Assembly: GCA_018671175.1 (NCBI GenBank)
Contig: JABHIE010000015.1
Coordinates: forward strand, 1-64,000
Length of the DNA stretch: 64,000 bases
Origin: Planctomycetota bacterium
GTDB taxonomy: Bacteria; Planctomycetota; UBA1135
Direction: 5' to 3'
Positions 46,545 through 54,950 of this stretch are shown piece after piece. A program made the translations under genes and the position numbers. The notes beneath the pieces are model-generated. The model was not told the origin of the DNA. It saw nothing but the letters and a program-made list of their open reading frames with translations, and ran no database searches. The number at the start of each line of letters is the position of its first letter. Within the stretch, counting starts at the first letter, position 1.

Positions 46545-48398
46545 TTATGCGAGATGGCCCTCAACGCGAGCCATGATTTCAGAAACAGTGAAGGGCTTAC
46601 CCGTCACTTTAGAGAAGGAATCCACATCTTTGAGGAACTCCATGCGGATGAGGCGTGACAAATGCCCGCGGTTCATCTCAGGAATGATGACCGTATCGAA
46701 ACGATCAATGACATCGCCGAGATCTTTTGGCAAAGGCCAAACATTGCGCAAATGCAATTGAGAAACATCTTTGCCCTCGCGCTGCAAACGACCAACCGCG
46801 CCATGAATCGCGCCGTAAGTCGAACCCCAACCCAAGACAAGAACCTTGCCAGAGTCGCCGCCATGAACTTTTAGCGGTGCGTAAGAATCAGCGATACCCA
46901 TCACCTTTTTCTCGCGCAACAAAACCATGTGCTGGTGATTATCAGCATCGCCACTCACCACACCCGAGCCATCAAGCTTTTCGAGACCGCCAACGCGATG
47001 CTCTAAACCCGGCGTGCCAGGCAACGCCCACGGACGCACCCCACGCTCATCGTGGTAATAAGCCTGGAAGCCCTCGGCATCAGCGCTAGTTGGATGGGTA
47101 ATCGGGAAAGGCTCAAGCTCACTCACATCAGGCACAAGGAACGGCTCAGCGCCATTACCTAAGTAACCATCAGTCAGCAAAATGACAGGCGTCATGTAAG
47201 TCATGGCCATGCGAGAAGCCTCGATGGCTGCATGGAAGCAATCACTTGGCGATTGTGCCGCGATCACGGGGATGGGCGCTTCACCGTTGCGACCGAAAAT
47301 CGCAAACATCAGATCAGATTGCTCGGTTTTAGTCGGCATCCCTGTTGAAGGCCCGCCACGCTGAACATTAACAATGACCAGCGGCAGCTCAGCCATCACG
47401 GCCAAACCCATCGCCTCAACTTTAAGCGCCAAACCTGGGCCAGAAGTCGTTGTCACAGCCATCATGCCCGCAAAAGAAGCACCAATTGCAGTACATATGC
47501 CCGCAATCTCGTCTTCGGCCTGGAAAGTAACCACATCATGATTCTTGTACTTAGCAAGAGCATGAAGGATGTCAGTCGCCGGCGTAATAGGGTAAGAACC
47601 CAAATACAACTTTTTGCCAGACAAGTGAGAAGCCGCGACCAAGCCCATGGCGGTCGCCGCATTACCCATGATGTTGCGGTATGTGCCGCTGGGCAAAGTC
47701 GCCTTGCTGACCTCGTAGCGGCCAGCTTGGAAAACCTCGAGGTTTTCAGCAACAATCGAACCCGCCTTCAGTGCGGCCAAGTTTGCCGCTAGGACTTCAG
47801 GCTTTTTCGCGAATTTCTTGTTGAGCCATTTTTCGGTCGTCTCAGCCGAACGCGAGAAAATCCAATAAAGCATGCCAAGCGCCAGCAAGTTTTTGCAGCG
47901 CAAGCCATCTTTTTTAGACACACCACTCTCAGCCGTTGCATCGAGCGTGAGTTGATTCAAATCAACCGGTACGAAGACATATTCTTCGTGCAGATTTGGG
48001 TCGTCAAGCGGATTGCTGTCGTATTCAGCCTTGGCCAAATCTTTCTCGGTAAAGTTGCCGATGTTCACAATCAAGATGCCGCCCTTTTTTAAGTCGGCGA
48101 TGTTCATCTTGAATGCAGCCGCGTTCATGGCGACCATCACATCAGGCAAATCACCTGGCGAATGGATATCACGCGAGGCGAATCTCAACTGAAAACCAGA
48201 CACCCCATAGAGCGTGCCGGTAGGGGCGCGAATCTCAGATGGGTAGTCAGGGAAGGTCGCCAAGTCGTTGCCGAGCATGGCGGAGGTATCGGTGAACTGC
48301 TTGCCGGTGAGCTGCATGCCGTCACCGGAATCGCCTACAAAGCGAATGACGACATCCTCGAGGGATTCAAGCTTGCGTTCTTGAGTTTGTTCACTCAT
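46545..48398 (-). CDS. korA: 2-oxoglutarate:ferredoxin oxidoreductase, fused gamma-alpha subunit
   Basis: 617 residues from ATG 48398. The N-terminal gamma domain starts RFVGDSGDGMQLTGKQF and continues YPSEIRAPTGTLYGVSGFQ; the alpha (pyrimidine/CoA-binding) domain follows from about residue 230 (YPITPATDILHALAKY; FQAEDEIAGICTAIGASFAG; TTTSGPGLALKVEAMGLA). KorAB can replace 2-oxoglutarate dehydrogenase in the TCA cycle or run the reductive cycle in reverse. 2-oxoglutarate is the best guess; other 2-oxoacids are possible. An inverted repeat lies just upstream of the start. Confidence 0.93.
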   Translation of the reverse strand: MSEQTQERKLESLEDVVIRFVGDSGDGMQLTGKQFTDTSAMLGNDLATFPDYPSEIRAPTGTLYGVSGFQLRFASRDIHSPGDLPDVMVAMNAAAFKMNIADLKKGGILIVNIGNFTEKDLAKAEYDSNPLDDPNLHEEYVFVPVDLNQLTLDATAESGVSKKDGLRCKNLLALGMLYWIFSRSAETTEKWLNKKFAKKPEVLAANLAALKAGSIVAENLEVFQAGRYEVSKATLPSGTYRNIMGNAATAMGLVAASHLSGKKLYLGSYPITPATDILHALAKYKNHDVVTFQAEDEIAGICTAIGASFAGMMAVTTTSGPGLALKVEAMGLAVMAELPLVIVNVQRGGPSTGMPTKTEQSDLMFAIFGRNGEAPIPVIAAQSPSDCFHAAIEASRMAMTYMTPVILLTDGYLGNGAEPFLVPDVSELEPFPITHPTSADAEGFQAYYHDERGVRPWALPGTPGLEHRVGGLEKLDGSGVVSGDADNHQHMVLLREKKVMGIADSYAPLKVHGGDSGKVLVLGWGSTYGAIHGAVGRLQREGKDVSQLHLRNVWPLPKDLGDVIDRFDTVIIPEMNRGHLSRLIRMEFLKDVDSFSKVTGKPFTVSEIMARVEGHLA

Positions 48399-48399
48399 G

Positions 48400-48428
48400 C
48401 TTAAGTTGTGGTATTGAAACCACTTAAG
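48400..48428. promoter_or_regulatory. Inverted repeat upstream of korA
   Basis: CTTAAG at 48400-48405 and again at 48423-48428, with GTGGT/ACCAC arms between them, forms an imperfect palindrome ending 2 nt before the korA ATG. It may be an operator or a 5'-UTR hairpin controlling korAB. Inference from symmetry only. Confidence 0.4.
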
Positions 48429-48542
48429 AGCATCGGAGGTAATTGTTGGGGCTACGGTTGCACGAAAGACAACCACAGGAATGCGTATTTTAGTTCACAT
48501 TCGCCTAAGAAAAACGCCTACTTATTGTCTTTTCTTAATGTT

Positions 48543-49235
48543 TCACTCATCCGCAAAAACCATGCGGAAACAAGCGCCTTGCCCATCGGCACGATTGCGA
48601 GCCGTCAAGCCGCCGCCCTGCAAAGCCATCGCTTCTAAAACCGAGGTCAAACCCAGGCCGCGAACCTCGCCGCCAGAGGCCTTTGTCGAGCGAAAGGCCT
48701 GAATCAAATCGCCCAATCCGCCAGCAGGGATACCGCACCCACGATCGCGGACCTCGAGCCAAGCCGCTCCGCTGCCATCTGAAACAGCCGCGCCCCAGCA
48801 AATCTCGATTTCAGCGGAGCCTGTGGAGGCATCATGCGCGTTCCAGAGCAAATTGAGCAATGCACGCTCGAGCGCCATCCGCCGCCCAACCACCGAAATG
48901 CTCTCATCGGAATCGCGAGTCAAAGTTACGGGGTCTTCGCAGCGGCTGGCGAAAACGCAAACAGCGCTATTGACCAGCTCGCCCAAGGTGAAGGACGATG
49001 CCTCTTCACGCTCGGCGGCGGCGCAGGCCAGCAAACCATCACACAATGCAGCCGCCCGACCCGCCGCGACTGAAATGGCATCAAGGCTACGCGCCAAGCC
49101 CTGATCGCTCGCATGAGCGGCCAACTGCAAATCGGCATGCCCTTGAACCGTAGTTAATAAATTCCGCAAATCATGCGCAAGGAAGACGGCTTCCTCGGCA
49201 GCGGACACGGATGTATGGGCTTCAGGCTTGGTCAT
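48543..49235 (-). CDS. Cytosolic sensor histidine kinase
   Basis: 230 residues from ATG 49235. There is no membrane helix and no sensor domain: the protein begins almost directly with the dimerisation/phosphoacceptor helix FLAHDLRNLLTTVQGHADL (H-box His about residue 21), followed by the N box LLNLLWNAHDAS, G1 box DRGCGIP and G2 box GLGLTSVLEAM of the HATPase domain. No response regulator is nearby, so it is an orphan kinase. Divergent from the squalene/phytoene-synthase-like gene. Confidence 0.88.
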   Translation of the reverse strand: MTKPEAHTSVSAAEEAVFLAHDLRNLLTTVQGHADLQLAAHASDQGLARSLDAISVAAGRAAALCDGLLACAAAEREEASSFTLGELVNSAVCVFASRCEDPVTLTRDSDESISVVGRRMALERALLNLLWNAHDASTGSAEIEICWGAAVSDGSGAAWLEVRDRGCGIPAGGLGDLIQAFRSTKASGGEVRGLGLTSVLEAMALQGGGLTARNRADGQGACFRMVFADE

Positions 49236-49285
49236 AGGCACAGTGGCTTCTATTGTGATAGCTCAGGGCATGGGAAACAACGACC

Positions 49286-50140
49286 ATGCGCCACAAAACC
49301 CGCATCTGTCTCAGCCACTCAACCATGAACTTCGGCCACGCTTCCAAATTCGCAACTCGCACCGCTCGCGAGTTGACGGGCGAGTTGTACCCAGGGCCTG
49401 TTTTGATGCCGCGCGGTCTACTTCGGGCTCTCGACCCTCTGTTGGCCCTTTTCCTTGGCCCAGCGACCGAGGGGGGTGCTGATTTCGAAGCAGCAATCGA
49501 AGAAATGCTGCGTGGGCGGCCTGATGGCCCCCTGATGCTTGCGACTTGGGCAAGTGTCACCTCTGGGGAAATCCCCCATAAGCTTGTGCGCTCGGCGACC
49601 CAACTCATGCGCTCGGCACCGCCTGAGTCTCCCGCAACCCGGGGCGACTTGCTCGCTTGGCTTCACCCGCGGGCATCTGTCATGGCGCGGTTCGCACTCT
49701 CCCTTGCCGAGCGCGACAACGCAGCTACCCTTGCGCCCGCCGAACGACTCGCCTGCGGCTTTGCCCTCACGCGCATCCTTACTGATTTGCCACGCGCGCT
49801 CACGGCTGGCCGCCTGCTACTCCCGCTCGAAGACCTCGAAAAAGCAGGTCTCACCCGCGAAGAGCTGATGGACGGTATCTACACTCCCGCCGTCCAGGCT
49901 TTCCTAGCTCAAGAATGCGCTTGGGCTCGTCAACTTCTCGAAGACGGCCGCCCAACTTGCGAGCGCGTGGGCGATCGAATGGCGCGCGGGTTGCGGGCCG
50001 CCATTTTGAGGGCCGATCGACTTCTCCGCGGAGTCGAGAAACCATCCCGTGATGTCTTCCGCCACCCGCCGCGAGTCGGCGCCTACCATCGCACTCGCTT
50101 TGCCATCCGCGCATGGTGGCCGCTGCACCCCCTAGCTTGA
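49286..50140 (+). CDS. Degenerate squalene/phytoene synthase-family protein
   Basis: 284 residues. The segment AERLACGFALTRILTDLPRALTAGRLLLPLEDLEKAGLTREEL (about residues 150-195) aligns with the family block around the second aspartate-rich motif and the LPxEDLxxxG signature of squalene/phytoene synthases. However the DxxxD motif reads DLPRA, lacking the second Asp, and no first DDxxD-like motif is visible. An active head-to-head prenyl condensation is therefore doubtful; a different or lost function is likely. Start could be ATG 49286 or 49328. Next to a UbiA-family gene in the same direction. Confidence 0.7.
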   Translation: MRHKTRICLSHSTMNFGHASKFATRTARELTGELYPGPVLMPRGLLRALDPLLALFLGPATEGGADFEAAIEEMLRGRPDGPLMLATWASVTSGEIPHKLVRSATQLMRSAPPESPATRGDLLAWLHPRASVMARFALSLAERDNAATLAPAERLACGFALTRILTDLPRALTAGRLLLPLEDLEKAGLTREELMDGIYTPAVQAFLAQECAWARQLLEDGRPTCERVGDRMARGLRAAILRADRLLRGVEKPSRDVFRHPPRVGAYHRTRFAIRAWWPLHPLA

Positions 50141-50183
50141 TTGAGCTTGGTGCAAAAAGAAAGAATCTCCTCCCGCCATATCG

Positions 50184-50189
50184 TATTCT
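50184..50189 (+). promoter_or_regulatory. Candidate -10 (TATTCT) of the UbiA-family gene
   Basis: TATTCT ends 6 nt before the ATG at 50196, so the transcript would begin at or beside the start codon. It lies in the 55-nt gap after the squalene/phytoene-synthase-like gene. No clear -35. Confidence 0.4.
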
Positions 50190-50195
50190 TCCTTC

Positions 50196-51125
50196 ATGCC
50201 GCCTCTCATCCGCAGTCTCCGCCCGCGCCAATGGCTCAAAAATGCCGTGGTGTTTGCAGGCCTCGTCTTTTCGGGTCAGGCTTTGCAAGAAGCGTCCTTG
50301 GTGGCCGTGGCACTTACTTTTGTGCGTTTTTGCATGATTTCCTCTGCGGTTTACCTGTTCAATGATGTGCTTGACCGCGACCGAGACCGGCATCATCCCC
50401 AGAAAAAAAACAGGCCCATTGCATCGGGTGCTGTTTCTCTACCACTTGCCTTAGCGACCTCAGCGGTGTTGGCAATCCTTGCTCTCGGAGCAGGCGCGTT
50501 TTACCAAGAGCCTGGGCCGGGTGCGCTTGGCGGCCATATCCCGGGGGCAACCGCAGCTATCGGCTTATATTTGCTCTTGCAGATTGGCTATACGCTCAAA
50601 CTCAAGCATGTGGTCTTGTTAGATGTGTTTTGCATTGCGACGGGCTTCCTGCTGCGCGTGCTCGCAGGTGCCTGGGCATTGGGTGTTTTGATTTCACCTT
50701 GGCTCATTGCGTGCACTGTTCAGATTGCACTTTTTCTAGCCTTGTGCAAACGCCGCGCAGAAGTCGCAGCAAGCGACGCAGACAAAATAAAGCAACGCCC
50801 CATCCTGAGTGACTACCCCGAAGAAGTCACCACGATGCTCATCGGGATCATGGCGACCACAACCCTCGTGACTTACACGCTTTACACGCTGCTTCCATGG
50901 CAGGCGATGGGGTCGGCAGGCATCATGGTTGCGCAAGGTGCAGGTGGCAAGCCGGGCATGGTCTGGACCATCCCATTCGTTCTCTACGGCCTGATGCGTT
51001 ACCTCTTTTTGGTCTTCAGGCGTGACCAAGGCCAACGACCCGAGCTCATCGCCACGCTCGATGGCCCGATGATTGCCACTTGCCTTGGTTGGGCAAGCGT
51101 CATCGGCTTGGTGCTCTACAACTAA
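50196..51125 (+). CDS. UbiA-family decaprenyl-phosphate phosphoribosyltransferase-like protein
   Basis: 309 residues, about nine helices. The prenyl-binding motif NDVLDRDRDRHHPQKKNRPIASG (N-D-x-x-D-x-x-x-D, then H-P-x-K-x-x-R-P-I-A-S-G) is the form found in 5-phosphoribosyl-1-pyrophosphate:decaprenyl-phosphate transferases, which start decaprenyl-phospho-arabinose synthesis. The second motif region (SDYPEEVTTMLIGIM) matches too. In organisms without arabinogalactan the product could feed other ribose/arabinose-containing glycans. Ends with a 4-nt overlap against the convergent GspM-like gene. Confidence 0.85.
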   Translation: MPPLIRSLRPRQWLKNAVVFAGLVFSGQALQEASLVAVALTFVRFCMISSAVYLFNDVLDRDRDRHHPQKKNRPIASGAVSLPLALATSAVLAILALGAGAFYQEPGPGALGGHIPGATAAIGLYLLLQIGYTLKLKHVVLLDVFCIATGFLLRVLAGAWALGVLISPWLIACTVQIALFLALCKRRAEVAASDADKIKQRPILSDYPEEVTTMLIGIMATTTLVTYTLYTLLPWQAMGSAGIMVAQGAGGKPGMVWTIPFVLYGLMRYLFLVFRRDQGQRPELIATLDGPMIATCLGWASVIGLVLYN

Positions 51126-51652
51126 TTTTTTGACCGCGGAGACCGCTGCGTCAAGACCAAATCAGTGATGCGCCAATCATCTTCGCGCTCAGCACCACTC
51201 GGGATTTGCTTAGACCGTTTGCCTCCTGAGGCCGGCCGCAGCGACAAGGATGTCGTCCGCATGCGTGGCACTAAGCCCTCGGCATTAAACAGGAAATTGA
51301 CAATCTGAGAACGGCGGAATCGCGCGTCTTCTTTTTCGAATTCAATCGTGAAAGTTTTATCGACCCAGCCACTACGCTCTCGCGACTTTGGCTTGGTCGT
51401 GACCGAACCCATGCGTGCGTTATGAGCCTGCTTTTGAAAGTGTGTCAAAAAGCCTTGCTCACCATCAGCAATCGAAAATTTGCTGCGACGGACAACAAGG
51501 TCTTCGACCGATTCGAAAATCTGCTTGTCTTTTTCTTTATGAGTCGAAAGTGCATTTTCCCAGCGCTCATAGTTGCCGACCGCCCAGAAGCGGCCACCCA
51601 AAGCGGCAGCGACAAGAACCATCAAAAGGTAAAGTGTTTGTCGGGTACTCAT
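51122..51652 (-). CDS. GspM/PilO-like membrane protein (hypothetical)
   Basis: 176 residues with one N-terminal membrane helix (TLYLLMVLVAAALGGRFWA), then a coiled-coil-like region and a beta-rich C-terminus. Sequence alone does not match a named family; the size, topology and position directly after a GspL-like gene (ATGA overlap at 51652) suggest a type II secretion GspM or type IV pilus PilO-like component. No other secretion or pilus genes are in the window. Confidence 0.55.
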   Translation of the reverse strand: MSTRQTLYLLMVLVAAALGGRFWAVGNYERWENALSTHKEKDKQIFESVEDLVVRRSKFSIADGEQGFLTHFQKQAHNARMGSVTTKPKSRERSGWVDKTFTIEFEKEDARFRRSQIVNFLFNAEGLVPRMRTTSLSLRPASGGKRSKQIPSGAEREDDWRITDLVLTQRSPRSKN

Positions 51653-53406
51653 GCGTCAACCTTCCGAGCAAGGGCTGTAGAAACCTGGACTTGGATGACG
51701 CCTGTACGCGCACCCGCAATATCAGCAGCCTCAAGACTGCCCGTTTGGGCTGAGCCCATGGCCCACTCTTTTTGATTCAGCGCGGCAATCAAGTCTTGAA
51801 ACTTTTCCGTCGCGCGGATGTCATCACCAAAGACCGTAACTCCGATTTTTGTTAAGACATGCGCATCTTCGTTGCGGCTGGAATCTTGTGCCGAAAAAGT
51901 CAGACTCTCGAGCATCCAGCGATCGGAATATTCGCCGAGCTGTTCTTCGAGGGTGTTGAGCACCAAACGCCAAGCTTCAAGGCAGGAGTGAGGCATCTCA
52001 AGATCGCCTTCGCCCACCAATGTATTGAATGATTTTTCAGCGACTGAAACGCCACCAGACAATTTAAGGATGCGCGACTCTTCGGCGACAACACTGCCGT
52101 CAAAATTTGTGCGCACAAACCAATTTTTGGGGCTCGAATCATCAAGCGTCTCGTTGAGTTGCTCAATTTTGGCGACTGCGTGCTGAAAAACCGCTTCGCA
52201 ATCGGCTTGTCGCGCACCGGCTTTTTTGACATGAACCGCTAAATCCATGAGCAAGAAGGCGAGTAGGCCAACCAAAGCCAAGGTCAAAGCACCTTCGACA
52301 CGATCAAGGCCTTGAGTGAAGACGAATTCTTCTTGGCGGAACTGCATTTTGCCGACGCCAGAGTCAAGGCTACTTAGAGCGGCGCCCAAAGCAATCGGGC
52401 AAGGAGCCGTACCGTCTGCGGTTGCGTGCCCTAAATCAAGTGGGCCAACTGCAAGCCCCATGCGCGCCTCAAATTGCTCAGCCAAACCAGGGATTTCATC
52501 GCCCAGTAAATAGAAGCCGCTCAACATTCCGGAGAAGGCCGACAAAGCGCGGCGAGCTTCTGTAACCAAACGCTTGCGGAAGGCCTCGAGCGATTCAGGG
52601 GTCGCCAATTCGCAAACGGTCTCAAAGGATTGACCGCTGCCTTGTGGCACCTTGCCAAGGAAGACCGTCGGCTCTGTATCGGCAGAAGACTCATCGGCAT
52701 CTTGATCGCCAGTGTCGGCATCGTCGCCGGTGTCAGCCCCATCATCAACAACAATTTCAAGTGCGCCATCAGGCTCGGCTGCATCTAAATCGCGCCATCC
52801 AAAAGGAAAAACTTGAACGGCTGCTGGACCATCACTGGCCATCACAACGAGTAAGCAGCTGCTTGACCCAATATGCAAATAACCCGTTGGCGCAGCAGAA
52901 TCATCTTGTGGAAGCGACCCAATCGCAGCGACAAAGGCGCCGTGCTCGACTTGCACAAACTGAGCATCAAAACCCGCAGCTTCGGCGATATCGATGGCTT
53001 GCTCAATGGTCGACTTAGGCATGGAAGTCGTCAGCAAGCTTGTCGTGGCGCGGTCGTCTTGAAGCTCGATGTAGTCACAAACGACATCATCAATATCAAT
53101 GTGATACAGCTCGCTCTCAATCTCGAACTTGAGCACCTGCATGATTTTGTCGCGGTCTGAAAATGGGACCGCAATCTCACGCAAAACCGAACCAAGCGCC
53201 GGCGCACAAATTGTAATTTTATCGGCTTTGCCGCCTGTTTCTTTCCAGGCACGCGCAAGGGCGGCCCCGTAAGTTTCAGGGGTTGCAGCCGCTGGGCTCA
53301 GATCACCTGAGCCGCAGGATGAAACGGTAAACTTTTTGCTGCTGCCGTCAAGCAGAGCAAATGCATAACCGTCTGGTTGTAATCGAATTCCGAGGCTCTT
53401 TGCCAT
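51649..53406 (-). CDS. GspL/PilM-N-like assembly-platform protein
   Basis: 585 residues. N-terminal actin-like PilM/GspL cytoplasmic domain (LGIRLQPDGYAFALLDG; IAVPFSDRDKIMQVLKFEIESEL; HIDIDDVVCDYI), a strongly acidic insertion at about residues 205-250 (DDGADTGDDADTGDQDADES), a membrane helix (LTLALVGLLAFLLMDLAVHV) near 375-395, and a periplasmic PilN-like part. This is the T2SS GspL layout. The FEIES motif resembles the GspL/PilM contact to the lipid/ATPase side. The insertion is unusual. Start ATG 53406; a TAATCT hexamer 11 nt upstream overlaps the stop of the previous gene. Confidence 0.75.
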   Translation of the reverse strand: MAKSLGIRLQPDGYAFALLDGSSKKFTVSSCGSGDLSPAAATPETYGAALARAWKETGGKADKITICAPALGSVLREIAVPFSDRDKIMQVLKFEIESELYHIDIDDVVCDYIELQDDRATTSLLTTSMPKSTIEQAIDIAEAAGFDAQFVQVEHGAFVAAIGSLPQDDSAAPTGYLHIGSSSCLLVVMASDGPAAVQVFPFGWRDLDAAEPDGALEIVVDDGADTGDDADTGDQDADESSADTEPTVFLGKVPQGSGQSFETVCELATPESLEAFRKRLVTEARRALSAFSGMLSGFYLLGDEIPGLAEQFEARMGLAVGPLDLGHATADGTAPCPIALGAALSSLDSGVGKMQFRQEEFVFTQGLDRVEGALTLALVGLLAFLLMDLAVHVKKAGARQADCEAVFQHAVAKIEQLNETLDDSSPKNWFVRTNFDGSVVAEESRILKLSGGVSVAEKSFNTLVGEGDLEMPHSCLEAWRLVLNTLEEQLGEYSDRWMLESLTFSAQDSSRNEDAHVLTKIGVTVFGDDIRATEKFQDLIAALNQKEWAMGSAQTGSLEAADIAGARTGVIQVQVSTALARKVDA

Positions 53407-53420
53407 GGTGTTGCACTAGA

Positions 53421-53783
53421 TTAACGAGCCGGGAGCGCCGCTTCCATTGTCTTAAAGCGAGCGCGCTGCTCAGGTTGCAAAATACGGTTGCGAATTAAGG
53501 TTTCAAAGCGCAAATCAAGGTCTGCCCACTCGGGAGCAATCTGTTGTCGCTGGGTGTCAAGTAAACGATTGCGTTCACCATCGTAGTAGCGCATCAGGAT
53601 ACGCAAATCAGCCACTTGGTCGGTCGATAAATCTGCCGCAAACGACATCGCGGTGACATAGGCCGCCAAATCAATCGGCAAAGGGCCCTCAGGCGCAGGC
53701 GCTAGACGACGCTCAAGCAGCATGCCCGCGAAAAGGCCAGCTATGAAAGTCACCGCGGCCAAGAAGAATATCTTTTGCTTCAT
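53421..53783 (-). CDS. Membrane-anchored Spy/CnrX-like sensor protein
   Basis: 120 residues: membrane anchor IFFLAAVTFIAGLFAGMLL, then a helical hairpin-like domain with LSTDQVADLRILMRYYDGERNRLLD and ILQPEQRARFKTM. Two LTxEQ-type motifs separated by a long helix resemble CpxP/Spy/CnrX periplasmic heavy-metal-resistance proteins. Position: coupled (ATGA) to an anti-sigma factor gene preceded by an ECF sigma gene, the same three-part logic as CnrH-CnrY-CnrX. Whether it senses metal, misfolded protein or something else is open. Confidence 0.6.
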   Translation of the reverse strand: MKQKIFFLAAVTFIAGLFAGMLLERRLAPAPEGPLPIDLAAYVTAMSFAADLSTDQVADLRILMRYYDGERNRLLDTQRQQIAPEWADLDLRFETLIRNRILQPEQRARFKTMEAALPAR

Positions 53784-54241
53784 CGACCGCTCGGCACGGG
53801 GCGCTCAGGCGCCAAAGGCATCAATTCGACCGGCCGTTGCAATATCTCTTGGACGGCCTCTTCAATTTCTCGGGGCGTGCTCGCCTCAACCGTTCCGGCC
53901 AATGGCATCACTGTGCGCTCGGCGATTAAAAGCCCACCTAAACCAATCATCAATGCAGCCGCAAGCCGGCCCCACCAACGCAAGGCCGTCGAAGTGCTAT
54001 GAATTTCATCCGCAAGCCCCTCTTCAAAACGCCACGCCATGCGCTCAAGCACCTCTTCTGTAGGCTCGTCTGGCTGCAACAAACTCAGATCTAACCGCAG
54101 CTCACGCCAACTTTGCACGGCCGCGCGGCAAGGAGCGCAATCAAGCAAATGCGCGCGGACTTCTTTGGCGTCAAGCTCAGAAGCCTCGTCATCAAACCAG
54201 GCCATCAAACGCGGAAGCCATTTTTTGCAGGGGTCGTTCAT
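53780..54241 (-). CDS. Transmembrane anti-sigma factor (zinc-finger type)
   Basis: 153 residues. The cytoplasmic N-terminus has HLLDCAPC (H-x3-C-x2-C) of the ZAS/zf-HC2 anti-sigma domain that clamps an ECF sigma factor; RWWGRLAAALMIGLGGLLIAE is the single membrane helix and the C-terminal 50 residues face the periplasm. Both ends overlap neighbours by ATGA, with the sigma gene upstream and the Spy/CnrX-like gene downstream, which identifies the partners. Confidence 0.88.
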   Translation of the reverse strand: MNDPCKKWLPRLMAWFDDEASELDAKEVRAHLLDCAPCRAAVQSWRELRLDLSLLQPDEPTEEVLERMAWRFEEGLADEIHSTSTALRWWGRLAAALMIGLGGLLIAERTVMPLAGTVEASTPREIEEAVQEILQRPVELMPLAPERPVPSGR

Positions 54242-54873
54242 AATGCCTCTTGAATGGATTTTAGGATTTGAGCCAATTTCACACGACCACGGTGAATCCG
54301 TGATTCAACGGTGCCCTGCGCGACATCGAGGACGCGCGCAATATCGCGATAGGTCATGCCCTCTAACTCGCGTAAAACGAGTGCTTCGCGAAACTTGGGT
54401 GAAAGTTGATTCATGGCGGCTCGTACAAGAATGGAGCGTTCGTGGACTTCGGCCATCTCGGCACTCTGGGCATCTCGACGCTCGTCTTCGAAATCAGGGC
54501 CGCTTGGAGAAGCGCTGCCGTCGCCATCGTCAGGGCGACCACTTGCCAAAAGCGAAAAACTCACGGGCCGCGTTTGCCGAACGGTCTTGCGGCGATGGTC
54601 GCGCAAAGTATTAATCGCCACCCGGTAAAGCCAAGTCGAAAGTGCGGCCTCACCGCGAAAAGTGCCAATGCGCCGCTGAACCTTTAAAAAAACCTCTTGC
54701 ACGCCATCTTCGGCCTCTTGGCGATCAAGCCCCAATCGCAGAGCCAAACCGTAAATCTTGCCCGAATACTCGCGAAATAAATCGTCAAGCCTCTGTGCAC
54801 CTGCCCGATTCGCGCGGGCACCAGCACCAGACGCAGCACCACAATCGGAGCGGTCGTCAGGGTTAGGTTGCAT
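54238..54873 (-). CDS. ECF-type RNA polymerase sigma factor
   Basis: 211 residues from ATG 54873 (GTG 54894 in frame is the alternative, but TAACCT just before it would put the transcript start after the GTG). Region 2: GKIYGLALRLGLDRQEAEDGVQEVFLKV and TWLYRVAINTLRDHRRK; region 4: FREALVLRELEGMTYRDIARVLDVAQGTVESRIHRGR, the helix-turn-helix reading the -35. A Ser/Gly/Asp-rich linker separates them. Followed by its cognate-looking anti-sigma. Confidence 0.93.
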   Translation of the reverse strand: MQPNPDDRSDCGAASGAGARANRAGAQRLDDLFREYSGKIYGLALRLGLDRQEAEDGVQEVFLKVQRRIGTFRGEAALSTWLYRVAINTLRDHRRKTVRQTRPVSFSLLASGRPDDGDGSASPSGPDFEDERRDAQSAEMAEVHERSILVRAAMNQLSPKFREALVLRELEGMTYRDIARVLDVAQGTVESRIHRGRVKLAQILKSIQEAL

Positions 54874-54950
54874 TTTTGCCAAGGGTTGAGCCACAGGTTA
54901 TTGACGGCAGGAAGCGTAGAGAACTTCCGGCACACCCCAGTTTTACGCCG

